Source: Pseudomonas frederiksbergensis (GTDB lineage Bacteria; Pseudomonadota; Gammaproteobacteria; Pseudomonadales; Pseudomonadaceae). Taken from it: a stretch of 64,000 bases of DNA. Shown piece by piece: positions 19,001 to 25,034 of the stretch. The position numbers and the translations under genes were made by a program. How positions within the stretch are numbered: position 1 is the first letter of the stretch; every line of letters starts with the position of its first letter. Location of the stretch: the NCBI RefSeq assembly GCF_035751725.1, contig NZ_CP142104.1, positions 930,001 to 994,000 on the forward strand, read 5' to 3'. Below the pieces are notes generated by a model. The model saw nothing but the letters and a program-made list of their open reading frames with translations. It was not told the DNA's origin and did no database searches.

Positions 19001-21844
19001 GCCAATGAACTGACGATCTCGGCCGGCCGTGATGCCGTCAATGCCGGTGGGGTGATGAAAAGTGGTGGCGATACTTACATTGATGCCACTCGCGACATCA
19101 GTGTCCTTGCCGTGCAAGAGCGCGACTCTGGCAAACAGTCTCGCTTCCGTAACGAAACGATTACGCAGCACAGCGCCAGCATCGACGCCGGGCGAGACCT
19201 GACGCTCAAGAGCGGACGCGACATAGCCGTGGTCGCCAGTGACATCGCGGCCAAGCGCGACGTGTCGATGACCGCAGCCGAAAACCTGTTGCTGTCTTCC
19301 GCTGCCGATGAAAGTCACAGCTATTCCAGAATCCGCAAGACAACCCGTCAACAAGACAAGGTCACTCAAGTGGCTGCCACCGTCGAGGCGGGGGGCGACG
19401 TATCGCTTAGTGCCGGCGGTGACATGGCGTTGGTGTCCAGCCGGATAACGGCGCGGGACGAAGCGTATCTGGTGGCGGCAGGAAAAGTCGAACTGCTTGC
19501 GGCGCAGAACAGCAGTTATTCGCTGTACGACATGAAGAAGAAAGGCGGCTGGGGCAGCAAGAAAACCCAACGCGACGAAGTTACCCATGTCACCAATATC
19601 GGCACGCAAATCAGCACCGGTGGTGATCTGACGGTGCTCAGCGGCGGTGACCAACGCTACCAGGTGGCCAAGCTTGAAAGTGGTCAGGACATCAATCTCG
19701 CCAGCGGCGGCGCCATCACCTTTGAAGGCGTTAAGGACCTCCATCAGGAGAGCCATCAGAAAAGCCGCAACAGCATGACCTGGAACTCCGCCAAGGGCCG
19801 CGGCAACACCGATGAGACCTTGCGTCAAAGCCAACTGGTCGCCCAGGGCGACTTGGTCATCAACGCCGTCAACGGCTTGAACATCGATATCAAGAAGATC
19901 AACCAGAACACCGTCAGCCAGACCATCGACGCCATGGTCAAGGCCGACCCGCAACTGGCCTGGCTCAAGGAAGCCGAGCAGCGCGGTGATGTGGATTGGC
20001 AACTGATCAAGGAAACCCACGAGTCGTTCAAATACAGCAGCTCGGGTATGGGGCCGGCGGCGATGCTGGCGGTGATTATTATCGTCACTGTTCTGACGGC
20101 CGGCACGGCAAGCGCAGCGGTGGGAACAGCAGCCAGCGCGACGGCGGGCTCAGGCACTGCGATGGCGGCAAGCGGGGTCGCATCCGGTGCAGCGCTGACG
20201 GGGGGAGCTGCCGTTGGTTCCACTGTTGGGGCGGGGCTGGGGAACATAATGGCCTCCGCTGTGCTGACCTCAATGGCCAGCGGCGCAGCGGTCAGTGCGA
20301 TTAATAATCAAGGCAACCTGGGTGCAGTCTTCAAAGACGTCTTTTCATCGGAGAGTCTGAAAGGTTATGTGCTGGCAGGTGCATCAGCGGGGATCGCATC
20401 GCAGTTCGGGTTTAGTGCTACGGATCTGAAGTTTGATCTCGCCAGCGCACAGAGCGTGGCGATCAAAGTGGCCGCTGACGCTGCTGCCAAGACAGCAATC
20501 ATGGGGGGGAGTCTGAAGGACAACCTGGTGGCTTCCGCGTTGGGTTCGGCCATCAGTATTGGTGGGGCGGTTTCGGCTAATAAAATTGGTGACATTACTG
20601 CCTTCGACGACGGCAAGCTTTCCAAAGTCGTGATGCATGCGGCTTTGGGTGGTTTGATGGCCGAGGCGATGGGGGGCGACTTCCGTACGGGGGCAATTGC
20701 GGCGGGGGCGAATGAGGTACTGGTAGATTTCCTCGCGGATAAGTTATTACCGAAAGGTGTAAGTAAAAATAGCCTGGAGTACCAGCAAGGCGTCAGCAAA
20801 CTGTTGGCCGCCTCAGAGCTTGTAGGCGTGCTGACCACGGTAGCAACTGGAGGTGATCCATCCATCGCCGCTACGGTTGCGGCTAATGCTACCCAGAACA
20901 ACTTCCTAAATCATACGGAGAACGCCGAGCGTTTCGAGGCCATTAAAGGTTGTAAAGCTGGCGATCAGCAGGCTTGTACTCGTAGGGATGAGCTCAACCA
21001 ACTGGATGTAAACCGTGACAAGGCTGTTTGGGCTGCATGTGATGGAGCAGCAACAAGCCCTGCCTGTACCACTGCACGGACGGAAGCCCAAATAGCTCGA
21101 TTTGACTTGTTGAGGCATCAGAATACCTCGCAAGCGCAAGAACAGCTGCAGCAAGCCTTGAAAGACCCTGACTTGATGAACTTCACGATTCAGGGTGAGT
21201 TGCGCAGCATCAAAATGCTCGACGATGCAGTCATTCGGCAAATTTCGACTAGCATCAGCAAGAGCCTATTTTCGATAGGAACTGACCTGGCGCCGGGGGT
21301 TGGAGATGTAAAGGCTTTTGCAGAAGCTGAGGATGCATGGGACTATATTTTTGCATCGATAGGTGTGGTTCCTGGTGCTGGTGATATTTTTGCTTTTGGG
21401 GTGCGTGAGAGCAGAGCCCTGCTAAAGGATGGCAAGGCGCAGGAAGCCAGTGATCTACTTGAAAGCTTGGCGACTTACGCTTCGGATGCAAAAGACGCAG
21501 GGAAAACCCTGCCTGAGATACTCAGCCCGACCTATAGGGAACTAAAGGGGTTGAATAAAGGTTTTCAAGCGCATCACACTCTACCGCAGTATTTGGGGGA
21601 GATGTTGGGATACACCCGTAACGATATGCTTGATCATCCGGCTACTTTGATTACTCAATATGCTCACACTGGAGCAGTTAATCCGGATGCCATGCATAAA
21701 GCGATCAATCAATATTTGCCACCAATGAAGGAAGGCAGAAAAGCAATTTATACTCCAGACCAAATCAAAACGGGATTGCAGCAGGCGTATAAGGATATTG
21801 GGCGTCCAGAGCTATTTGGATCTATTGAGCATTTAATTAAGTAG
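10019..21844 (+). CDS. Giant two-partner-secretion exoprotein, filamentous haemagglutinin/CdiA-like, with AHH-type nuclease tail
   Basis: A 3,941-aa predicted exported protein. I chose the ATG at 10019 because it begins an extended signal peptide (MDDRQYAFLARQ... to MWAQA, residues 1-48); the frame is open 43 codons further upstream without one. Residues 49 to about 330 form the TPS secretion domain (NPYGITCNGCGFIN; FEIITRS). About residues 330-2300 are haemagglutinin repeats of the form LDNxxGxL/I. About residues 2850-3300 have GRDL/GGDV-type repeats. Residues about 3320-3480 match the DUF637-type haemagglutinin region with hydrophobic Ala/Gly stretches. ATQNNFLNH near residue 3625 resembles a pretoxin junction, and a GVGDVKAF/GAGDIFAF region follows. 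The last 120 residues carry GFQAHHTLPQYL, the AHH signature of HNH/endonuclease VII-fold toxins. DNA becomes AT-rich from about 21240. No TpsB/CdiB exporter gene is in the window. Likely a contact-dependent inhibition effector; nuclease activity is inferred. Confidence 0.9.
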   Translation: MDDRQYAFLARQPSAALKNRERFLGMPKRSLAFLLANVMFWQPMWAQAEGIVVSAPGTGLDRAGNGVPIVNIAKPNANGLSHNQFKDYNVDSNGVILNNATNRTQSTQLGGIILGNPNLKGSAAQTILNEVNGGNPSQLRGYTEVAGQSAHVIVANPYGITCNGCGFINSPKVTLSTGKPVVENGRLDRYQVDQGSVAIEGAGLNASNVDHFEIITRSAKINAEIQAKNLTIVAGRNDVNAETLSATARADDGSAKPELAIDSSALGGMYAGAIKLVGTEAGVGVKLDGKLIASGGDIQLDANGRLSMVDTSASGAVNVKAASVDVRGSVYAGTTLNAQTQGDLTNRQTLAARDGIVLSAGGQLTNSGIIEAGVNADNTRNALGDVSVTANTLDNHGKSIVASRNLTTTVAQALNNQGGTLSAGQTATVKAGTLDNQNKGRVLSNGALNVSADKLLNTQGVVSSNGSLTVDVGQLDNHDGEISSAAVTQVTGAALNNRSGQILGDLGLNIDLSGALDNRDGLLGSGKHLDLRAASLDNRDAGVLVSDGTLTTRISGLLDNQNEGEITAKGVIDLRNASLDNRGGKIRGQNSLTVIGGSTDNRGGVIQADEQLKLQVGRLDNRDKGLISSKAGITYEGVRLDNAGGLLSAVGPVALNADEVQNAAGRISSQNDLTATIGLLQQQGGELVAQGNLKLTGTTLDNRNGGLIGTTKALTLKVEDIDNRAGELSSSLLLDIDGQRLDNSDAGKILAATDLQVTVAKLINQNKGLIVAQGSTVLSGATLDNSGGSLNSLKGLDITLDDALLNTQGLINSEGALTVNAQSVDNTGANLGSAGALSVTSRGALLNRGGSISTDSTLMVDSVSLDNSQKGLISGKDTTTVTTGDMNNSQGGRFISGAALDLTAKQVNSAAGRIASQKALTASVTGLDQQGGELFSQASLSLDLNNGQLNNQGGLINAPLLMLKNLNGVNNQNGEISSQQAFNVTASDLNNNGGKLLSSQGLTLRITQALDNIKGVISAASLDSRSANLNNNGGLISSFDRLELQTDKTLDNQSGTVVADGELLLVAETLDNRSGEIAGKADGIAQVTSLDNSKGQLITTGTLQVTADTLDNRFNGLLGASKAMTLTVDDVDNRGGELTTNSDLSIIGKKFDNRDGGKAFAGQAMKLTVDQLLNGNKGLLSATTTLNVEGRSLDNTGGNLLSVQGMHLDLTDAFDNSQGQASSEGALTVETGELTNTQGSLSSAGDLKLISDTSIKNQGGNLITDGTLTLNSASLDNRQGGSISGKGAVTVTTGAFDNSQGGRLTSAATLDLVAGQVTNQQDGRIGSQDALTATVTGLDQQGGKLFSNTRLSLDMQNGQLNNQGGLINAPGALLLKQLNGINNQGGEISSAQAFTLTAQNLDNSAGKLLSNQALTLRITNVMNNLKGQIGAAALDVRAASLNNSGGSLVSRGDLELTSDGLLRNDTQGLISAAQTLTLNSGDFNNQGGTVLGVDAVTLDTQALNNREGGLIHSQGDLTLTGTHLDSSNDGEASAKGDINLTLTALTQQAGRLLGDKAVTVTLANGDFDNSNGLLTAKGPLTFNRLRDLNNQKGEISSSLGFNVIGRALNNSAGKLISSQRLGVAGTTLINQKGLISGWQGLAVEGGSLDNRDNGTLSSRNGDVAVDLKEALLNSNAGALVSQGKLSVKSNSLDNSNKGILSSGAGQTLELEGELKNSQGGLIGSGAGLGISATALTNVGGAVNAQQSISADVNSLDNRAGQIVGNAALTLNLLGSLNNNDGKLAGAGPMLIKGVTDLSNQKGQLAGQSTLTLLTQTLDNSLGGTVAANDALLVTASGAVRNNTNGLIYSQKADVQVQAGSLLNGKGTIQGENGLTLDISGDFDNQSGKVIAQSGTTFVKAANIDNRGGILSSVAGALEARTVGVLRNGYDLNNSNQRGIIQGQALKLTALAGLNNIGGRISAQGSDASVTSAAFENREGALYAKGLAAVTGTSLNNAGGQMAGDTVNLSITGTLSNRAGIIESDTQLTVKAISLDNQAGQLRSLGSTGKTSFQIGGLLDNRNGVLETANTDLTLAVGSFLNDGGQLNHVGLGTFDISTANVMGAGGGITTGGTLALNADTWTNSSVIQAGRLNVNVNNFTQTASGQLLATKHLQGRGTNWINNGLFASDASLDLQLGGSYGGNGRVSSLGDLYLSAAQLNLNAASSIAGGGATTIKVGGQLSNAGRLTSNGGLTVEAGSLNNTGTLGSAQSLRVKTPSLMNDHGLIFSGDDTALEVGSVTNSYGDFYSLGDLTVKGYNGAARANVLENISGVMESAGDMSINATTLNNRGEKFEVARKLISSFIAVHCNDCSGDTYYVDYGLREIYEGSVVDQSPTAKLTAGGNFTFNGGDFLNSRGEVTAARNITIAANNFSNIGAASGTIERTRIFSAPGITDGTHNRFALGAMWEFNKRNDNGPLTFHYIDDVGQFRTTDYAMERYYQKGSEEERMILVDSVTRRKLDRYGAWHKPERYETSEYDPNNLLPLPAQLTRFNVTSDVEVSRDGGSVQSAIVQAGGKVSISAAQTLSNSVVHEDYAFSAGVDRRQNTLGGGTGKPLLVHLNSQLPPDLSKQQVNPLSLPGFVLPTGQNGLFRLSDQGGTSKPIPLAPTGTQGWSLNSAGVDALQHTAVAALGPRTLSVDGPVSVSDSQRAVDPVRRLPLPVTENASAVDVSVLSTAIGAGPRADIKAALVTRPVNRVTGLPDVQAPSNAHKYLIETNPVLTNLNQFMSSDYLLENLGYDPDTAAKRLGDGLYEQRLVQQAVVARTGQRFIDGQTSDEAMFKYLMNNAIASKDQLNLAVGVTLTAQQVAALTHDIVWLEEHQVNGENVLVPVLYMANANNRLAANGALIQGSDVTLIAGKDLTNSGTLRASNNLSATVGNDLVNSGLVEAGNRLDLLAGNNLVNKAGGIIAGRDVNLVAVSGDVINERTATTLDSRYSSTTLHRDYVDSAARIEAANELTISAGRDAVNAGGVMKSGGDTYIDATRDISVLAVQERDSGKQSRFRNETITQHSASIDAGRDLTLKSGRDIAVVASDIAAKRDVSMTAAENLLLSSAADESHSYSRIRKTTRQQDKVTQVAATVEAGGDVSLSAGGDMALVSSRITARDEAYLVAAGKVELLAAQNSSYSLYDMKKKGGWGSKKTQRDEVTHVTNIGTQISTGGDLTVLSGGDQRYQVAKLESGQDINLASGGAITFEGVKDLHQESHQKSRNSMTWNSAKGRGNTDETLRQSQLVAQGDLVINAVNGLNIDIKKINQNTVSQTIDAMVKADPQLAWLKEAEQRGDVDWQLIKETHESFKYSSSGMGPAAMLAVIIIVTVLTAGTASAAVGTAASATAGSGTAMAASGVASGAALTGGAAVGSTVGAGLGNIMASAVLTSMASGAAVSAINNQGNLGAVFKDVFSSESLKGYVLAGASAGIASQFGFSATDLKFDLASAQSVAIKVAADAAAKTAIMGGSLKDNLVASALGSAISIGGAVSANKIGDITAFDDGKLSKVVMHAALGGLMAEAMGGDFRTGAIAAGANEVLVDFLADKLLPKGVSKNSLEYQQGVSKLLAASELVGVLTTVATGGDPSIAATVAANATQNNFLNHTENAERFEAIKGCKAGDQQACTRRDELNQLDVNRDKAVWAACDGAATSPACTTARTEAQIARFDLLRHQNTSQAQEQLQQALKDPDLMNFTIQGELRSIKMLDDAVIRQISTSISKSLFSIGTDLAPGVGDVKAFAEAEDAWDYIFASIGVVPGAGDIFAFGVRESRALLKDGKAQEASDLLESLATYASDAKDAGKTLPEILSPTYRELKGLNKGFQAHHTLPQYLGEMLGYTRNDMLDHPATLITQYAHTGAVNPDAMHKAINQYLPPMKEGRKAIYTPDQIKTGLQQAYKDIGRPELFGSIEHLIK

Positions 21845-21851
21845 GTAATCT

Positions 21852-22301
21852 ATGTTTGATAAGCAGGTGTACGATTTGACTGCGGGGGATATCGAAGAGC
21901 ATGGTGTTTGGTATTTTCCTATGGATGAGACTGTTCAGGATGAGCTAACAGTACGTCCCGTATGCTCTAAGGAGGTGATTGATATTGGATTTCAAGTCAT
22001 TGTCAGGACTAGGTTTGAGACTTGTCGCGGTGATGAATATATAGGGTATATCTATTGGAGTAATAGTTCGGCCATTGGTCATCTTCAGCCTGTTATGTTC
22101 GTTAGTATGGATGAATGTATTAATTTTTGGAGTGGGGTGAGCGATCCGGACTGGGGAAATTACTCTCTGGAATTGCAAGCAGTTCGTTCAGATTTCCCCA
22201 TTTCATTTTCTTCGGAAAGTGTTTTTGATTTGACTAGTGTGACGGGGGTTTTGCAAGGCTTGTACAGCGTTAAGGATGGTCAGGTGATGGTATATACGTG
22301 A
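21852..22301 (+). CDS. Putative immunity protein for the exoprotein toxin tail
   Basis: A 149-aa small, acidic, soluble-looking protein starting 7 nt after the exoprotein stop codon (MFDKQVYDLTAGDIEEHGVW). It has no signal peptide or membrane segment. Its DNA is clearly more AT-rich than the window, like the last 600 nt of the toxin gene. Position, size and composition are those of CdiI/TPS immunity genes, which neutralise the cognate C-terminal toxin in the producing cell. I do not recognise the family. The immunity role is inferred from context only; the gene itself is convincing because the frame is full length and immediately adjacent. Confidence 0.72.
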   Translation: MFDKQVYDLTAGDIEEHGVWYFPMDETVQDELTVRPVCSKEVIDIGFQVIVRTRFETCRGDEYIGYIYWSNSSAIGHLQPVMFVSMDECINFWSGVSDPDWGNYSLELQAVRSDFPISFSSESVFDLTSVTGVLQGLYSVKDGQVMVYT

Positions 22302-22444
22302 GTAATTGATGGTAAGAAAAAGGGTGGGTAAGAGGGGTTTGAATGGCACTTATTTAACTGTTGGCTAGCTAATGTACCTACAAGAATTAAAAGGATTGGC
22401 CTTGGTCTTTTAAGTGGAAAACCTGCTCCAAGAAGAAATCATTG

Positions 22445-22476
22445 GTTTGTTTGTTTGTTTGTTTGTTTGTTTGTTT
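22445..22476 (+). repeat. Tetranucleotide microsatellite (GTTT)8
   Basis: Eight uninterrupted GTTT units, followed by three more T and then the AAGGA ribosome site of the lipoprotein gene at 22492. Such tracts change length by slipped-strand mispairing. This one sits in the 5' leader and also inside a GTG-initiated upstream frame (from 22414) that is currently in phase with the lipoprotein. Confidence 0.9.
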
Positions 22477-22491
22477 TTTAAGGATTATTCA

Positions 22492-23046
22492 ATGCACTAT
22501 TTCGGCACGTCCTTCCTACTATCCATGATATTGCTCTTGTCAGCCTGCAACACTACCCCCTACGACAAGGCTACAATCTACTACGACCGAACACAGTTTC
22601 CTGCTCAACTTGTCAAGGACTACCCAGGACTGAGCAGCCCTGTTTTGCAACATGGCCGTTGCTCTCTGATCGTATCTACCCCGGGTTCGAATACCGGCAC
22701 CTACTATTTCTGCACCTACGCGTTGACCGCCAATGATCTGTACGTTCAGGGTTGGGACGCCAAGGCATTGAAATACGTCGAGATCGCTCATGTGGATATA
22801 TCGGCGCTTAAAAACATTGCCCTGCATACGATTTTTCGGACCAGTCAGCTCCAGATGACGGAAGAACGGCGTCAATTGGCGTTGAGCGCGTCTATAGATG
22901 AGGGGGGCTATATCGACTCGGCAGCTACCAAGGCACTGTTTGAGGCAATTAAACGCAAGGGTGTGCCGGTGGTGAAAAGCGAAGGCATGATTAACCCGCC
23001 CGCGCCGCCTTCACCGATGATCATCCCGATCATTGTTCCAAAGTAA
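22492..23046 (+). CDS. Putative lipoprotein of unknown function
   Basis: 184 aa. The start is ATG at 22492 because AAGGA lies 7 nt upstream and it begins a lipoprotein signal peptide, MHYFGTSFLLSMILLLSAC, with lipobox LSAC (Cys19). A longer frame from GTG 22414 would prepend residues encoded by the GTTT tract (FVCLFVCLF) and is less likely. The mature part has two more Cys residues (GRCSLIV, YYFCTYAL) and a Pro-rich end (PPAPPSPMIIPIIVPK). I do not recognise the family. It follows the immunity gene by 190 nt and may be part of the same accessory locus or simply a neighbour. Confidence 0.75.
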   Translation: MHYFGTSFLLSMILLLSACNTTPYDKATIYYDRTQFPAQLVKDYPGLSSPVLQHGRCSLIVSTPGSNTGTYYFCTYALTANDLYVQGWDAKALKYVEIAHVDISALKNIALHTIFRTSQLQMTEERRQLALSASIDEGGYIDSAATKALFEAIKRKGVPVVKSEGMINPPAPPSPMIIPIIVPK

Positions 23047-23182
23047 AAAGTGGTAAGCGGGAACAGACCTAAGCAAACCCCCGCAAAGCTGCCGAAGTTT
23101 TGGGTCTGTTATGCCTGCAGCCCGCATAGGAAAAGAGACTTTATGTGTGCAACCTGACTCACCGAGGTGTCAGGTTTGGGTC

Positions 23183-23222
23183 TGCTGCGCAGCCCAGCGG
23201 GAGCAAGCTCCCTCGCCACGGG
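23183..23222. repeat. REP element
   Basis: Carries GCAGCCCAGCGGGAGCAAGC followed by TCCCTCGCCAC, with the palindromic core GGGAGCAAGCTCCC. The same core recurs at 30139-30228 and 40194-40223. Typical of fluorescent Pseudomonas REP sequences. It lies in the 407-nt gap 23047-23453. Confidence 0.8.
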
Positions 23223-23392
23223 GGATGTGGCGGGCCGTAGGTGGCAGGCGTCCTTCAAGAGAGTAGGAACGTTCGGGCTTGGGAAACGAAAGATCCGACA
23301 TGTTTTTAAGGTTGTCGGTCGGAAGTGCGGTCTCTAACCTTTTGCTTGTCGCTGCGTAACAGTGACCAGGAGTGGGAACCTGAAATTAATAG

Positions 23393-23411
23393 GGTCGTAA
23401 GCCTCACGACC
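23393..23411 (+). promoter_or_regulatory. Leader hairpin upstream of DUF6124-like gene
   Basis: GGTCGT (23393-23398) pairs with ACGACC (23406-23411) about 30 nt upstream of the AGGAG ribosome site. Possible 5'-UTR structure; nothing else is evident in 23223-23441. Confidence 0.3.
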
Positions 23412-23453
23412 GTAACGGCGAGTGATGGCTCCAATTTCATCAGGAGCATGCAC

Positions 23454-23840
23454 ATGAACGAAGGAAAGACTGAACCGAACTTCAACAGAACAACCCCCCT
23501 AGCAGAATTCGACGCCATCGAAGACCTGCTAAAAGACCGAGCCGCCGCCGAGCGGGCCCTCGATCATTACCTCAATCCGAAGCCTCCAAAGCCCAGTACC
23601 GATCCCCGCATCGATAGCCTGTTCTCCGTTACCGCCAAGGCAGATACCGATACGCTGCTGACCAGCACTTCCGAAACCCTGGCCTCGATCAAAACCATGG
23701 CCGAGGACCTGGCGTTTGAAGTGGAGGGCACGCGGCGCAGCGTGGCGCTGGGGATTCATCAGTTGGTGGAGTTGTGCCAGTTGCTGGTGGACAAGGCGTT
23801 GGATCAGCTTGAAGCGCCGGCCAGCCCAGCCGAAGTATAG
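23454..23840 (+). CDS. DUF6124-like small protein of Pseudomonas
   Basis: 128 aa. AGGAG at 23442-23446 favours ATG 23454 over the closer ATG at 23448. The sequence has the pattern I associate with the Pseudomonas-restricted DUF6124 family: a variable N-terminus, AAxRALDHYLNP in the first third, then a helical part (SETLASIKTMAEDLAFEVEGTRRSVALGIHQLVELCQLLVDKALD). No signal peptide or enzyme motif is visible. Function is unknown. The family assignment is from memory; an unrelated helical protein is the alternative. Confidence 0.7.
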   Translation: MNEGKTEPNFNRTTPLAEFDAIEDLLKDRAAAERALDHYLNPKPPKPSTDPRIDSLFSVTAKADTDTLLTSTSETLASIKTMAEDLAFEVEGTRRSVALGIHQLVELCQLLVDKALDQLEAPASPAEV

Positions 23841-23886
23841 CGGGAGGGAAGATGCGTCCGACCCATCAACCCAAGTCGGACGCTCC

Positions 23887-23916
23887 TGTGGCGAGGGGAT
23901 AAATCCCCTAGCCACA
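23887..23916. repeat. REP-type palindrome between convergent genes
   Basis: Near-perfect inverted repeat (TGTGGCGAGGGGAT, AA, ATCCCCTAGCCACA) between the convergent stop codons at 23840 and 23955. It may act as a bidirectional transcript end. Confidence 0.7.
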
Positions 23917-23954
23917 AGGGCTTAACTGGGCCGACGGCACAGTTAGTCCATCGA

Positions 23955-24671
23955 TCACTGCATCAACACCTCAACCACCCCATCCGCCGTCATCGTCACT
24001 TTGCTGGTGCCCGCTTCAACTTCCGGCGTCACCGACTCAGCATCCATGGACGCCGCTTTCATCATCATTTGCGGGCGCATGTACGGTTGTGGATAACCGT
24101 TGGTGTTGAAGTTCAGGTTGACGATCTTGTAGCCCTTGCCGCCCAAGGCTTCGGTGGCGAGTTGGGCGCGGGCCTTGAAGGCGTTGACGGCGTCCTTGAG
24201 CAGGGCGTCTTCGCTGCTTTGGCGGGTGGCGGTGGCGATGGCGAAGTCCATGCCGGCCATTTTCATGTCGGTGAGTAATTCGCCGGTGAGTTTGGACAGG
24301 GCGGCGAAGTCGGCGCTTTCCAGGCGCAGTTCGGCGCGTTCGCGCCAGGCGGTGATTTTCTGGCCCTTGTTGTCGTAGATCGGGTAGCTGTTGCGGCTGC
24401 CTTGGCGCAGGTTGATGTCCTTGACTTGCTTGGCTTGGCCGATGGCTTTGTTCAGGGTGGTGCTGATGGCTGCCGCGAGCTTGGCCGGGTCGGTGTTCTG
24501 TTCCTCGGTGTAGAGGGTGACGATCATCAGGTCGCGGGCCACTTCCTGGCTGGCTTCGGCGCGCAGGGAGATCTGGTTGTAATGAAGCTCGTCGGCGGCC
24601 AGGGCCGGCAGGCTGGCGACGGTGCCGAGGCTTAAGGCGAGCAGGGCGGCGGGGCGACTGAACGTGTGCAT
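23955..24671 (-). CDS. SIMPL-domain (DUF541) periplasmic protein
   Basis: 238 aa with a Sec signal peptide (MHTFSRPAALLALSLGTVASLPALA) and one SIMPL/DUF541 domain over most of the mature chain; markers are ISLRAEASQEVARDLMIVTLYTEE, the GYKIVNLNFNT strand and a C-terminal VTMTADGVVEVL strand. AAGGAG lies 6 nt before the ATG. These periplasmic or envelope proteins have no settled biochemical role; some protect against oxidative stress. Position between roxS and the dppA paralogues matches PA4495 of P. aeruginosa from memory. Divergent from roxS across a REPIN. Confidence 0.85.
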   Translation of the reverse strand: MHTFSRPAALLALSLGTVASLPALAADELHYNQISLRAEASQEVARDLMIVTLYTEEQNTDPAKLAAAISTTLNKAIGQAKQVKDINLRQGSRNSYPIYDNKGQKITAWRERAELRLESADFAALSKLTGELLTDMKMAGMDFAIATATRQSSEDALLKDAVNAFKARAQLATEALGGKGYKIVNLNFNTNGYPQPYMRPQMMMKAASMDAESVTPEVEAGTSKVTMTADGVVEVLMQ

Positions 24672-24795
24672 GAAAGCTCCTTGGGATGATGCGCAGGGGT
24701 AGGTTCCGGGCCTGCGTGAACGATAAGACTCTAGCGTTTATGGTGCGGTTCGCACAGTTACAACTTCTATACAGATTGCCGTGCGATGGACTTCT

Positions 24796-24922
24796 TGTGG
24801 CGAGGGGATTTATCCCCGCTGGGGCGCGAAGCGGCCCCAAAAGATTAGCCATCACACTAAACCAGGTCATGACACTATTGGGACTGCTGCGCAGCCCAGC
24901 GGGGATAAATCCCCTCGCCACA
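24796..24922. repeat. REPIN (two inverted REP elements)
   Basis: Left arm 24796-24838 (TGTGGCGAGGGGATTTATCC) and right arm 24881-24922 (ending GGATAAATCCCCTCGCCACA) are inverted copies separated by about 42 nt. Such pairs fold into a long hairpin and are mobilised by RAYT transposases in Pseudomonas; no RAYT gene is in this window. It occupies most of the 363-nt gap 24672-25034. Confidence 0.85.
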
Positions 24923-24991
24923 TTGGTTGCTCTGTCGTTTCACGGCTGTGGCGCTTTGCCGCATATCTGCCTCTGCCCGCCGTGCCTTGGT

Positions 24992-24997
24992 TATACT
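24992..24997 (+). promoter_or_regulatory. Possible -10 element for roxSR
   Basis: TATACT about 38 nt before the roxS start codon is a good sigma-70 -10 match. No convincing -35 is seen at the usual distance, so an activator-dependent promoter is possible. Confidence 0.3.
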
Positions 24998-25034
24998 CCG
25001 TGCGATCCGCCTGGAGCGCTCATCAGGAGAGCTC

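Noticed and set aside
10382..20020. Many antisense frames within the giant exoprotein gene, and possible CRISPR-like repetition
   Set aside because: The repetition is protein-level haemagglutinin repeats on the sense strand with no constant-length spacers; antisense frames echo the repeats.
22327..22443. A coding-looking fragment (WLANVPTRIKRIGLGLLSG then KPAPRRNHW) between the immunity and lipoprotein genes
   Set aside because: It has no start codon and runs directly into the GTTT tract. It could be a remnant of another cassette but is too short to call.
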